Shown here one piece after another: positions 25,224-34,258 of a DNA stretch of 64,000 nucleotides. The translations under genes and the position numbers were made by a program. The stretch comes from Bacillota bacterium (GTDB lineage: Bacteria > Bacillota > Clostridia > Christensenellales > SZUA-584), in assembly GCA_023399095.1 (NCBI GenBank), contig JAEWQS010000077.1:11107-75106 (forward strand), read 5' to 3'. The notes under the pieces are model-generated. The model saw nothing but the letters and a program-made list of their open reading frames with translations, was not told the origin of the DNA and ran no database searches. Position 1 is the stretch's first letter. Each line of letters begins with the position of its first letter.

Positions 25224-27374
25224 ATGGGTTTAACCAATCAATCGACTGGCCGCGGCGCACTGGAGAGTGAGCTGCGTATTGAGCGCAGCTCGAAGGACGA
25301 TAAGGTTATTGCGTTGGCGGGCAACCCCAATGTGGGCAAGAGCACGGTGTTCAACAGCCTCACGGGTTTAAAACAGCACACGGGCAACTGGCCAGGTAAA
25401 ACAGTGACAAACGCGCAGGGGAAATACAGACACAAGGACAGCAATTTCATCATGGTGGATCTCCCGGGTACATACTCGTTAATGGCCAACTCGGCAGAAG
25501 AGGAAGTCGCCAGAGATTTTATCTGCTTTGGCGATCCTGATGCCACGGTGGTGGTCACCGATGCGACGTGCCTTGAGCGCAACCTCAATCTTGTGCTGCA
25601 AACGCTGGAGATCACCGACAAGGTGGTGGTATGCGTGAATCTGCTGGATGAAGCGAAACGTAAGAAAATACGCATCGACTTAAAAGCGCTGTCAAAACAG
25701 CTGGGCGTTCCGGTTATCGGCACAAGCGCGCGCAGCGGCAAAGGTCTCAATGAACTGATGGATGCGGTGTATGAGATGGCGAAGTCGGGTGATAAGGTGC
25801 AGCCGCTACGAATTGCGTATGAAGAAACAATTGAACGTGCCATAAGCATGATAGAACCTGCGCTGCAAAAGCAGATGAATGGACGACTTAGCAGCCGCTG
25901 GGCAGCGCTTAAACTGCTAGATGCCGATCGCACGCTTCTCGAAGCCATCAAAAAATATATCGGATTTGACCTTATGGACGATGAAACGGTCGTGGATAAG
26001 CTGGCACAAGCACATGCAATGCTGGCTCAGCAGGGGATCAATGCGGACGCTTTGCGCGACCGCGTCGTGTCCAGCATCGTGCGCCGGGCCGAATCGATAT
26101 GCGCCAAGGCTGTTGAGTTCGAAAACGTGACGTATAACCGGATGGATCGCCGCATCGACAAGGTGCTCACATCCAAGGTGTTCGGATTGCCCATCATGCT
26201 GGCGCTGCTCGGCGCCATCTTCTGGCTCACAATCATCGGCGCTAATTTCCCATCTGCATTGCTTGCGGACGGCTTGTTCTGGGTCGAAGACCAGCTGACC
26301 GCGTTCTTCACGTGGCTGGGTACGCCGTCATGGGTGCATGGCGTGCTGGTGCTGGGTATATACCGAACGCTTGCGTGGGTGGTGTCTGTGATGCTGCCGC
26401 CAATGGCGATTTTCTTCCCGCTGTTCACGCTGCTAGAGGACTTGGGATACCTGCCGCGCGTGGCGTTTAACCTTGATAAATATTTCAAAAGGGCGTGTGC
26501 CTGCGGTAAACAGGCGCTCACGATGTGCATGGGGTTTGGGTGCAACGCGGCGGGCGTGGTGGGCTGCCGCATCATCGAATCCCCGCGCGAGAGGCTGATT
26601 GCTACCATCACCAACAACTTTGTGCCTTGCAACGGTCGATTCCCCACACTGATAGCGGTCATCACGATGTTTTTTGCCACCGTGGTGTCGGGGCCGTTTC
26701 AGTCAGTTGTTTCCGCGCTGGTGCTGGTCGCTGTGATACTGTTCGGCATCATCATGACGCTGTTTGTTTCAAGAATGCTGTCTAAAACGATGCTCAAAGG
26801 TGTGCCGTCGTCATTTACCTTAGAGCTGCCGCCGTACAGAAAGCCGCAAGTCGGCAAAATCATTGTGCGTTCGATAATCGACAGAACGCTGTTCGTGCTG
26901 GGGCGCGCGGTGGCGGTCGCGGCACCGGCGGGGCTCATCATATGGGGGCTTGCGAACATCTATGTGGCCGACGTGAGTTTGCTGGCGCATTGCGCCAATT
27001 TCTTTGATCCGTTTGCACACCTGATCGGTCTCGACGGGTTTATTCTCATGGCGTTTATACTCGGATTTCCGGCCAACGAAATTGTGGTGCCGATTATAAT
27101 CATGAGTTATATGGCGACAGGCAGCATGATCGAGCTGGATTCGTTGGAACAACTGCGCGAGCTGCTCGTCTCACACGGCTGGACGTGGCTCACAGCCATT
27201 TGCGTGATGCTGTTCTCGTTGATGCACTGGCCATGTGGTACCACCTGTTGGACGATCAAAAAGGAAACACAGAGCTGGAAATGGACGGCGGTGTCGTTCC
27301 TTGTGCCCACTGTTTGCGGCATCGTGGTCTGCTTTGTGGTGGCAAACGCGGTACGACTGCTGGGGCTGGTATAA
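25224..27374 (+). CDS. feoB: Ferrous iron transporter FeoB
   Basis: A 716-residue Fe(II) transporter. The N-terminal G domain has G1 GNPNVGKS at 33-40, DLPGTYSL and a NLLDEAK G4 motif. It is followed by a helical GDI domain and a membrane part with two Gate domains (including CACGKQALTMCMGFGCNAAGV and the ending HWPCGTTCWTIKKE). ATG 25224 is chosen because GGAGG at 25211-25215 is eight bases upstream; a TTG at 25209 would lie before it. No separate feoC follows. It is co-transcribed with feoA and probably controlled by the divergent DtxR-family protein. Confidence 0.95.
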   Translation: MGLTNQSTGRGALESELRIERSSKDDKVIALAGNPNVGKSTVFNSLTGLKQHTGNWPGKTVTNAQGKYRHKDSNFIMVDLPGTYSLMANSAEEEVARDFICFGDPDATVVVTDATCLERNLNLVLQTLEITDKVVVCVNLLDEAKRKKIRIDLKALSKQLGVPVIGTSARSGKGLNELMDAVYEMAKSGDKVQPLRIAYEETIERAISMIEPALQKQMNGRLSSRWAALKLLDADRTLLEAIKKYIGFDLMDDETVVDKLAQAHAMLAQQGINADALRDRVVSSIVRRAESICAKAVEFENVTYNRMDRRIDKVLTSKVFGLPIMLALLGAIFWLTIIGANFPSALLADGLFWVEDQLTAFFTWLGTPSWVHGVLVLGIYRTLAWVVSVMLPPMAIFFPLFTLLEDLGYLPRVAFNLDKYFKRACACGKQALTMCMGFGCNAAGVVGCRIIESPRERLIATITNNFVPCNGRFPTLIAVITMFFATVVSGPFQSVVSALVLVAVILFGIIMTLFVSRMLSKTMLKGVPSSFTLELPPYRKPQVGKIIVRSIIDRTLFVLGRAVAVAAPAGLIIWGLANIYVADVSLLAHCANFFDPFAHLIGLDGFILMAFILGFPANEIVVPIIIMSYMATGSMIELDSLEQLRELLVSHGWTWLTAICVMLFSLMHWPCGTTCWTIKKETQSWKWTAVSFLVPTVCGIVVCFVVANAVRLLGLV

Positions 27375-27418
27375 GGGCTTGTTTGCTACATGTTAATTTG
27401 CACAGTGGAAAAATGAAA

Positions 27419-27456
27419 AGCAGCAGGTAATGAGCTTGCTGCTGAAAATTTCTTTT
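27419..27456 (+). terminator. Probable terminator of feoAB
   Basis: AGCAGCA (27419-27425) pairs with TGCTGCT (27437-27443), followed by an AT-rich stretch with TTTCTTTT. It lies between convergent genes. Confidence 0.5.
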
Positions 27457-27473
27457 ACTTGTCATTAAAAACG

Positions 27474-27992
27474 CTAGCTACCGTAATAAAGGTTCTTTGT
27501 CTTGTTGAACGAAACCAGAAACACGATGCCAGCGACGAGTCCGGCAATAATGCAAAGAACATTCAGAATGGGAATGAAGAGTAACAAATAGACGATGAGC
27601 GACAGGATGGCAAGCAGCGTCCAGTTTGAATACAGTCCTTGAGCATTCAGAAAGCGGCCGCTCGAAGCCTCGATTTCCTTGACACCCATGACGATGTTAT
27701 ACGATATGTACAATGAGATGAGGGTGGACACAAGCCCCAGAACAAACGAAACAATATCATTTGTGCCTATGCCGAACAGCGCAAGCGCGTATAGCAAGCC
27801 GGTATAAACCGCCATGCCCAAGGCAAAAGGCCGCGCTTTTATGAATCGCGCACTCATTTTTTCGAGTTCGGTGAGACCTTGAAAAACCAAAATATAACCG
27901 ACAAAATCGGGGATAAGCCCAATCTGAGAGGCTCCAAGCGTGAGATTGAAATCTAGAAAAACAAACAGGAACCCGATGAAAATATTTCGCAT
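27474..27992 (-). CDS. Uncharacterised four- to five-helix membrane protein
   Basis: A 172-residue hydrophobic protein with about five membrane segments and few charged residues. The N-terminal half has IGLIPDFVGYILVFQGLTEL, a pattern I have seen in uncharacterised clostridial membrane proteins but cannot tie to a function. AAGGGG precedes the ATG. It is a single gene convergent with feoB. The 344 bases between it and purE hold the purE promoter and no supported gene; a 63-codon frame at 28149-28340 has no ribosome binding site. Confidence 0.75.
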   Translation of the reverse strand: MRNIFIGFLFVFLDFNLTLGASQIGLIPDFVGYILVFQGLTELEKMSARFIKARPFALGMAVYTGLLYALALFGIGTNDIVSFVLGLVSTLISLYISYNIVMGVKEIEASSGRFLNAQGLYSNWTLLAILSLIVYLLLFIPILNVLCIIAGLVAGIVFLVSFNKTKNLYYGS

Positions 27993-28256
27993 AATACCCC
28001 TTTCTGCTGCTCTTATTAATATAGCATAATTTATTCATTGTCGTCATCAGAAAACAGATATCGCCTATAGAATGCATTCTTAAAATAATATACACAATAA
28101 TGGTGCATTTCTTCTATTATTCGTATTTATGAATTCTATGAAGTTCATATGCTCAAATATGACAAATGTGGAGGCCGGAAATGGCTCTTGGTTGACATGT
28201 TTGGGAAAAAACACGAACATTATTTAATATGTACGGTAGAAAAGTATGCGATTCAA

Positions 28257-28285
28257 TTGACATGGCGAGTCTGCCCATGTAGACT
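28257..28285 (+). promoter_or_regulatory. Candidate promoter of the purine operon
   Basis: TTGACA (28257-28262), 17 bases, TAGACT (28280-28285). A CGAACATT at 28214-28221 upstream matches the core of the PurR-type PurBox (CGAACWWT). Confidence 0.5.
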
Positions 28286-28336
28286 GAATTTATTGCTGAA
28301 AGTTGTCACATTATTATATCAACGAAGGAGTCCGCT

Positions 28337-28831
28337 ATGAAAGTCGCTGTGATCATGGGGTCCATATCCGACCTTCCGGTGCTCGAAAAGACAATAAAGA
28401 CATTAAAAAGCTTCGGAGTGGATGTACAGGCGCGGGTCTTAAGTGCACACAGGACACCGGATGAAGCGCACGCTTTTGCCGCCGGGGCGCAAAGCGAAGG
28501 TGTAGAGGTGATCATCGCGGCGGCAGGCAAAGCCGCGCATCTCGCTGGCGTACTCGCTGCATATACCACAATGCCTGTGATCGGGCTGCCCGTGAAATCA
28601 TCCACCATGGACGGGCTGGATTCGCTGCTCTCCACGGTGCAGATGCCGCCAGGCATCCCTGTGGCGACAGTGGCGATCAACGGCGCGGAGAACGCTGCGC
28701 TGCTTGCGGTGCAAATACTGTCTTTAAAATATACAGAGCTGAAACAAAAGCTTGCAGAGCATAAAAAGGATATGGCCGAAAAGGTCATGGAATCGAATAA
28801 AAATCTTCAGAAGGAGATCGAAATATTATGA
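28337..28831 (+). CDS. purE: 5-(carboxyamino)imidazole ribonucleotide mutase PurE
   Basis: A 164-residue PurE that interconverts N5-CAIR (or AIR plus CO2) and CAIR. Signature segments are MGSISD at 7-12, the active-site SAHRTP with His38, AAGKAAHLAG and MDGLDSLLSTVQMPPG. No purK is adjacent; it may lie elsewhere, or PurE may use CO2 directly as class II enzymes do. It is the first gene of the purECFMNHD operon, preceded by GAAGGAG, and overlaps purC by four bases. Confidence 0.95.
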   Translation: MKVAVIMGSISDLPVLEKTIKTLKSFGVDVQARVLSAHRTPDEAHAFAAGAQSEGVEVIIAAAGKAAHLAGVLAAYTTMPVIGLPVKSSTMDGLDSLLSTVQMPPGIPVATVAINGAENAALLAVQILSLKYTELKQKLAEHKKDMAEKVMESNKNLQKEIEIL

Positions 28832-29535
28832 AGCAAATGGATCAGATTTATGAAGGCAAAGCCAAAAAGGTTTTCACCACGGACGATCCTGACTGCGTGA
28901 TCGTATCTTACAAGGACGACGCGACGGCATTCAACGGCCAAAAACGCGGCACCATCGTCGGCAAAGGCGTGGTTAACAACAAGGTATCCAACCACTTCTT
29001 CAAACTGCTTGAAAGCAAGGGCATACCGACGCACTTTGTGGAGCAGCTTTCCGACCGCGAAACGGTGGTCAAGAAGGTGGAGATCGTGCCGGTTGAGGTG
29101 ATTGTCAGAAACAAAGCAGCAGGAAGCTTTTCCAAGCGCATGGGCATCGAGGAAGGCACGGAGCTCAAGTGCGCGATACTCGAATACAGCTACAAAAACG
29201 ATGATCTGGGCGATCCGTTCATCAACTCATATTACGTGCGGGCGCTGGGCCTTGCGACCGACGAGGAAATGGACAAGATCAAGGATATTTCCTTCAAGGT
29301 TAACGATATTTTGATCGAATACTTAAAGGGCTTTGGCGTGGAACTGATCGACTTCAAGCTGGAGTTCGGGCGCTTCCACGGCGATATCATTCTCGCGGAC
29401 GAGATTTCGCCAGACACCTGCCGTTTCTGGGATATCGAGACGGGCAGGAAGCTAGACAAAGACCGCTTCCGCAGGGACTTAGGTGACGTCGAGGAAGCAT
29501 ATAAAGAGATTATCAGCAGATTGATGGGAGAATAA
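28828..29535 (+). CDS. purC: SAICAR synthetase PurC
   Basis: A 235-residue enzyme joining CAIR and aspartate with ATP. Family motifs include YEGKAKKVF, VVRNKAAGSFSKR-like VIVRNKAAGSF and the aspartate-binding ADEISPDTCRFWD. Length is normal for the short bacterial form. The ATG overlaps purE (ATGA), and purF begins one base after its stop codon. Confidence 0.95.
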   Translation: MKQMDQIYEGKAKKVFTTDDPDCVIVSYKDDATAFNGQKRGTIVGKGVVNNKVSNHFFKLLESKGIPTHFVEQLSDRETVVKKVEIVPVEVIVRNKAAGSFSKRMGIEEGTELKCAILEYSYKNDDLGDPFINSYYVRALGLATDEEMDKIKDISFKVNDILIEYLKGFGVELIDFKLEFGRFHGDIILADEISPDTCRFWDIETGRKLDKDRFRRDLGDVEEAYKEIISRLMGE

Positions 29536-29536
29536 A

Positions 29537-30991
29537 ATGCCCCTTCGCATAAAACAACTTGCGCCGTATGAACGGCTTAAACCCGGTGACGACACAATGA
29601 TCGAGGAGTGCGGCGTGTTCGGCGTATACTGCCCGGATGGCAGCGTAGAGCCGACCGAGGCGTCTTACTATGGTCTATTGGCGCTGCAGCACCGCGGTCA
29701 GGAGAGCGCAGGAATTGCAGTAGCTAAAAACAACCATATCGAATATCATAAGGACATGGGTCTTGTGACCGAGGCTTTTAAAACGGGTTTAGAGAAGCTC
29801 GTGGGCGGATTCGCCGCCATCGGGCATGTGCGTTATTCGACAATGGGCGACAGCTTGCTTGCCAACGCACAGCCGCTTGTTATCAGCTCCAAAAAAGGTC
29901 ACATCGCGCTTGCGCATAACGGCAACCTCATCAACGCCAAAGAACTCAGAGATGAGATGGAAAACGCGGGCGCGATTTTTCAGACGTCTATCGATTCTGA
30001 GGTGATCGCGAGCCTGATTGCCAAGCACAGCGGAGAAGGCATTATCGAAGCGGTGACCAAAACGATGGGCATGCTGAAAGGCAGCTATGCGCTTGTGATC
30101 ATGACGCCGGATATGCTGATCGGCGTGCGCGATCCCAAGGGCATACGTCCTATATCGCTCGGGCGAATCGAGAATTCATATGTGTTCGCGTCCGAATCCA
30201 GCGCGTTCGATGCAATCGGCGCGGAGTTTATCAGGGATCTTCGACCCGGCGAGATCGTCGTGGCTGACAAGAGCGGTTTGAAATCGTATCAGGGCTCGCA
30301 CGCGCCGGAAACCGCGCTTTGCATATTTGAATATGTGTATTTTGCGCGGCCTGATTCGGATATCGATGGCATACCCGTACACAGGGCGCGAGAAAAAGCG
30401 GGTGAAATGCTGGCACTGACATGCCCTGCGGAAGCAGACGTGGTCGCGGCTGTGCCGGACAGCGCCATGCCCGCGGCTATGGGATATGCGCAGCAGTCGG
30501 GACTGCCGTATACAATCGCGCTTTCAAAAAACCGTTATGTGGGGCGCACGTTTATACAGCCATCGCAGGGCAAGCGCGAGGTGAGCGTCAATATCAAGCT
30601 CAACGCGATAAAACGCAATGTGCGCGGAAAACGCGTGGTTCTTGTGGATGATTCCATCGTGCGCGGCACCACATCAAAAAGAATCGTGGAAATGCTCAAG
30701 CTAGCGGGAGCCAAAGAGGTGCATATGCGTATCAGCTCGCCGCCTATCAAATACCCGTGTTTTTTCGGCATCGATACCTCTTCGCACGATCAACTGATCG
30801 GCGCGAAGAATTCGGTAGAGGAAATCAGAAAGGTGATCGGCGCGGATTCACTGCACTATCTCGCGATCGAAGACCTATTAAGAACCGTGGAAGGCGCGGC
30901 ATGCAACTTTTGCGTGGGCTGCTTTAACGGCAAATATCCGGATGATGTGAGCGGTCTGCTGAAATGCGGGAAAAAGAACGTACTCGATTAA
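29537..30991 (+). CDS. purF: Amidophosphoribosyltransferase PurF
   Basis: A 484-residue enzyme for the first committed step, PRPP to phosphoribosylamine. A short N-terminal propeptide precedes Cys25 in EECGVFGVY, the glutaminase nucleophile after processing. The PRPP loop VVLVDDSIVRGTT is at about 367-379. Cysteines in KYPCFFGID and CNFCVGC match ligands of the 4Fe-4S cluster of the B. subtilis-type enzyme, which is oxygen labile. The gene follows purC by one base. Confidence 0.96.
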   Translation: MPLRIKQLAPYERLKPGDDTMIEECGVFGVYCPDGSVEPTEASYYGLLALQHRGQESAGIAVAKNNHIEYHKDMGLVTEAFKTGLEKLVGGFAAIGHVRYSTMGDSLLANAQPLVISSKKGHIALAHNGNLINAKELRDEMENAGAIFQTSIDSEVIASLIAKHSGEGIIEAVTKTMGMLKGSYALVIMTPDMLIGVRDPKGIRPISLGRIENSYVFASESSAFDAIGAEFIRDLRPGEIVVADKSGLKSYQGSHAPETALCIFEYVYFARPDSDIDGIPVHRAREKAGEMLALTCPAEADVVAAVPDSAMPAAMGYAQQSGLPYTIALSKNRYVGRTFIQPSQGKREVSVNIKLNAIKRNVRGKRVVLVDDSIVRGTTSKRIVEMLKLAGAKEVHMRISSPPIKYPCFFGIDTSSHDQLIGAKNSVEEIRKVIGADSLHYLAIEDLLRTVEGAACNFCVGCFNGKYPDDVSGLLKCGKKNVLD

Positions 30992-31014
30992 CACACCTTA
31001 GATAAGGAGAGTTT

Positions 31015-32028
31015 ATGGCTTATACATATAAAGACGCAGGCGTCGATGTGGAGGCGGGCTATAAGGCGGTAAGCCTGATGAAGGAGCATGCGGCATCCAC
31101 ATTCAATGACCATGTGCTTCAGGGGCTTGGTTCCTTCGGCGGCATGTACGACAACGGCAACGGTCAGGTGCTTGTGTCCGGTACGGATGGCGTGGGCACA
31201 AAGCTCAAGGCTGCGTTTGTGATGGACAAGCACGACACGGTCGGTATCGACTGTGTCGCCATGTGCGTGAACGATGTCGTCTGCCACGGCGCGAAACCGT
31301 TGTTTTTTCTCGACTATATCGCGACCGGCAAGCTGTATCCCAATATCGCTGCGGATATCGTCAAAGGCGTGGCGGCGGGTTGCCGCGAGGCGGGCTGTGC
31401 GCTCATCGGCGGTGAGACGGCGGAAATGCCGGGCTTCTACGACGCGGGTGAGTACGATATGGCCGGCTTTTGCGTTGGCAGCGTAGACAAAGACAAGCTC
31501 GTAAACGGAAGCGGTATTGAAGCGGGCGATGTGCTCATCGGTCTTGGTTCATCGGGCATTCACAGCAACGGCTTTTCGCTCGTGCGTAAGCTTGTCCCTA
31601 TGGACGCAAAATTGCTTTCCACATATATTGATTCTCTAGGTAGGACGATGGGAGAGGAGCTGCTAACTCCGACACGCATTTATGTCAAACCACTATTGTC
31701 CCTGATGGAGCGTTTTGAGATAAAAGGCGCGGCGCATATCACGGGCGGCGGTTTTATTGAAAACATTCCGCGCATTCTGCCCGGTGGTCTTTGCGCACAG
31801 ATTAAGCTCGGGAGCTGGGATATGCTACCCGTGTTTTCTCTGCTGGTCAGTGAAGCGAAGCTGAGCACCCGCGACGCATACAACACTTTTAACATGGGCA
31901 TCGGCATGGTGTTGGCTGTAAAACAGGACATTGCAGACATAGTGGTTTCTGCGGCTCAGGAATTGGGCGAAAAAGCGTTTGTGATCGGTCATGTGGCGGA
32001 AGGTGAGGGCGTACAGCTGTGCAAATAG
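31015..32028 (+). CDS. purM: AIR synthetase PurM
   Basis: A 337-residue enzyme that cyclises FGAM to AIR using ATP. Recognised by the N-terminal SGTDGVGTKLK, DCVAMCVNDVVCHGA and GGETAEMPGFY motifs. AAGGAG precedes the ATG by about eight bases. The end overlaps the GTG start of purN by ten bases. The FGAM synthetase genes (purL/Q/S) are not in this window. Confidence 0.95.
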   Translation: MAYTYKDAGVDVEAGYKAVSLMKEHAASTFNDHVLQGLGSFGGMYDNGNGQVLVSGTDGVGTKLKAAFVMDKHDTVGIDCVAMCVNDVVCHGAKPLFFLDYIATGKLYPNIAADIVKGVAAGCREAGCALIGGETAEMPGFYDAGEYDMAGFCVGSVDKDKLVNGSGIEAGDVLIGLGSSGIHSNGFSLVRKLVPMDAKLLSTYIDSLGRTMGEELLTPTRIYVKPLLSLMERFEIKGAAHITGGGFIENIPRILPGGLCAQIKLGSWDMLPVFSLLVSEAKLSTRDAYNTFNMGIGMVLAVKQDIADIVVSAAQELGEKAFVIGHVAEGEGVQLCK

Positions 32029-32645
32029 ACAAGCTGGTCGTGATGGTATCGGGCGGCGGAACAAATTTCCAGTCTATACTGGATGCTTGTGCGGACGGCC
32101 GCATCGGCGCGCGCGTGGTGGGCGTGGTGGCCAGCAAGCCGGGCGTCTATGCGCTGGAACGCGCGAAAAACGCAGGCGTTCCGGGTGTGGTGATATCTCC
32201 TAAGGATTATGAGAGCCAGCTTTCACACGATGAGGCCGTGATAAAAGCAATTGAAAGCTTTGGCGGCCAGGCGGTGGTGCTGGCGGGTTATATGTCGATA
32301 CTCGGCTCCGCTCTGGTGAGCCGTTTTCCGATTATCAACATTCATCCGGCTTTGATTCCATCTTTTTGCGGCAAGGGTTATTACGGACGGCGTGTTCATG
32401 CCGCTGTGCTCGAATACGGCGCGAAGGTATCGGGTGCGACGGTGCATTTTGTGGACGAGGGCACGGATACCGGCCCTATTATCATGCAAAAATGCGTGGA
32501 CGTGCTGGACGACGACACACCGGAAACGCTCGCTGCACGCATACTTGAGGTAGAACACGAGATACTCGTCAAGTCCGTCGCGCTGCTTTGCGCAGGGCGG
32601 CTGGAGCTTTGCGGCCGCCGCGTGCGGATAAATCCGGAATCATAA
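32019..32645 (+). CDS. purN: Phosphoribosylglycinamide formyltransferase PurN
   Basis: A 208-residue folate-dependent GAR transformylase. The N-terminal VMVSGGGTNFQSI and catalytic residues Asn and His in INIHPALIPSF and Asp in GTDTGPI are present. The GTG start lies within the end of purM. A palindromic repeat occupies the 70-base gap to purH. Confidence 0.94.
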   Translation: MQIDKLVVMVSGGGTNFQSILDACADGRIGARVVGVVASKPGVYALERAKNAGVPGVVISPKDYESQLSHDEAVIKAIESFGGQAVVLAGYMSILGSALVSRFPIINIHPALIPSFCGKGYYGRRVHAAVLEYGAKVSGATVHFVDEGTDTGPIIMQKCVDVLDDDTPETLAARILEVEHEILVKSVALLCAGRLELCGRRVRINPES

Positions 32646-32653
32646 CGGAAACT

Positions 32654-32680
32654 GTAGGGGCGACCATTGGTCGCCCGTGA
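32654..32680. repeat. GTAGGGGCG-type intergenic palindrome, copy 2
   Basis: GGGCGACC (32658-32665) and GGTCGCCC (32669-32676) form an 8-bp stem with a 3-base loop inside the pur operon. The opening GTAGGGGCG is shared with 10666-10674. Confidence 0.6.
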
Positions 32681-32715
32681 TAACCTATCAAGAATATTAT
32701 TTGGAGGTTTAACAT

Positions 32716-34248
32716 ATGAAAAGAGCTTTTTTGAGCGTGTTCGACAAAACTGGCGTTGTGGAATTCGCAAAAGGACTTGAAAGCCTTGGCTTCGAGCTTC
32801 TCTCAACAGGCGGCACACAGCGCGAGCTGGAACAGGCGGGCGTGAAGGTGACCAACGTGTCGGATATCACGGGCTTTCCCGAATGCCTTGACGGACGCGT
32901 GAAAACGCTGCATCCCAATATTCACGCGGGTATACTCGCCATGCGCGGCAACGCGGATCATATGGCGCAGGTCGATAAGCTGGGCGTGGGGCTGATCGAC
33001 GTGGTGGCGGTCAATCTGTATCCGTTCAAGGCGACGATATCCAAGGAAGACGTCACGATGGAAGACGCAATTGAAAACATCGATATCGGCGGGCCGACCA
33101 TGCTGCGCGCGGCGGCGAAGAACTGGCAGGACGTCGCATCAATTGTTGATCCCGCTGACTATGAGCGCGTACTCGGTGAACTCCAAAACGGCGGCATCAC
33201 CAAAGAAACAAAGTTTGACCTGTGTGTTAAAGTGTTTGAGCATACAGCGGCATACGATGCGCTGATTTCAGCGTACTTGCGTGAACAAAACGGCGGCGGC
33301 TATCCCGAAAAGCTGACGCTCACATATGAGAAGGTTCAGGGCATGCGCTACGGTGAGAATCCGCACCAGAGCGCCGCATTTTATAAGGAACCGATCGGCA
33401 CCCATGGCACGCTCGCTGAAGCTCAGCAGCTTTGGGGCAAGGAGCTCTCTTTTAACAACATCAACGATACCAACGGCGCGCTGGATTGCCTGCGCGAGTT
33501 CGAGGATATCACCGTGGTGGCGTCCAAGCATGCCAACCCGTGCGGCGTGGGCAGCGCGGACACGCTCTACGATGCATACATGAAGGCGTACAGCGCCGAC
33601 CCTGAATCTATATACGGCGGCATCGTCGCGGTGAACGCCGAGGTCGATAAAAAAACAGCCGAAGAGATGGTCAAGACATTCCTTGAGATCATCGTCGCGC
33701 CCGGTTTCGCGGACGACGCGCTTGAGGTGTTAAAGACAAAGAAGAACCTGCGATTGTTGCTGCTTGAAGACATATCAGCGAAGGTGAAGCCGAACGCGAT
33801 GGAACTCAAAAAGCCGCTGGGCGGCTTGTTGGTGCAGCAGATCGATACCCGGTTGTTCGAGGGCGAGCTTGTCACAGTGACAAAGCGAGTGCCCACTGAA
33901 AAGGAGCTTGAAGACTTAAAGTTTGCATGGAAGATCGTTAAGCATATCAAATCCAATGGCATTTCGGTGGCTAAGGATCTAAAGACGTTGGGCTTAGGAC
34001 CCGGACAGGTGTCGCGCATATGGGCGGCGGAAGCCGCTTTGCAGCGCGCAGGCGAGGATGTGAAGGGCGCGGTGCTCGCGTCCGATGCGTATTTCCCGTT
34101 TGACGACTGTGTGCGCCTTGCGGCGCAGTACGGCATCAGCGCGATCATACAGCCGGGCGGCAGCATCCGCGACGAAGATTCCATCAAAGCCTGTGACGAA
34201 TTAGGCATCGCGATGGTGTTCACGGGTATGCGACATTTCAAACACTAA
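32716..34248 (+). CDS. purH: Bifunctional AICAR transformylase / IMP cyclohydrolase PurH
   Basis: A 510-residue protein catalysing the last two steps to IMP. The N-terminal cyclohydrolase has the MGS-like fold (LSVFDKTGVVEFA, ELLSTGGTQRELE, DGRVKTLHP). The C-terminal transformylase includes the catalytic Lys-His in ASKHANPCGVG and the ending PGGSIRDEDSI and VFTGMRHFKH. GGAGG precedes the ATG. Confidence 0.96.
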   Translation: MKRAFLSVFDKTGVVEFAKGLESLGFELLSTGGTQRELEQAGVKVTNVSDITGFPECLDGRVKTLHPNIHAGILAMRGNADHMAQVDKLGVGLIDVVAVNLYPFKATISKEDVTMEDAIENIDIGGPTMLRAAAKNWQDVASIVDPADYERVLGELQNGGITKETKFDLCVKVFEHTAAYDALISAYLREQNGGGYPEKLTLTYEKVQGMRYGENPHQSAAFYKEPIGTHGTLAEAQQLWGKELSFNNINDTNGALDCLREFEDITVVASKHANPCGVGSADTLYDAYMKAYSADPESIYGGIVAVNAEVDKKTAEEMVKTFLEIIVAPGFADDALEVLKTKKNLRLLLLEDISAKVKPNAMELKKPLGGLLVQQIDTRLFEGELVTVTKRVPTEKELEDLKFAWKIVKHIKSNGISVAKDLKTLGLGPGQVSRIWAAEAALQRAGEDVKGAVLASDAYFPFDDCVRLAAQYGISAIIQPGGSIRDEDSIKACDELGIAMVFTGMRHFKH

Positions 34249-34258
34249 GGAGCAAGGC

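Noticed and set aside
27993..28336. Purine or other riboswitch upstream of purE
   Set aside because: I could not find the conserved loop sequences of the purine, PRPP/ykkC or PreQ1 classes; a formal covariance-model search would be needed to exclude one.
28149..28340. 63-codon plus-strand frame before purE
   Set aside because: No ribosome binding site, composition unlike the neighbours, and it runs through the purE promoter.
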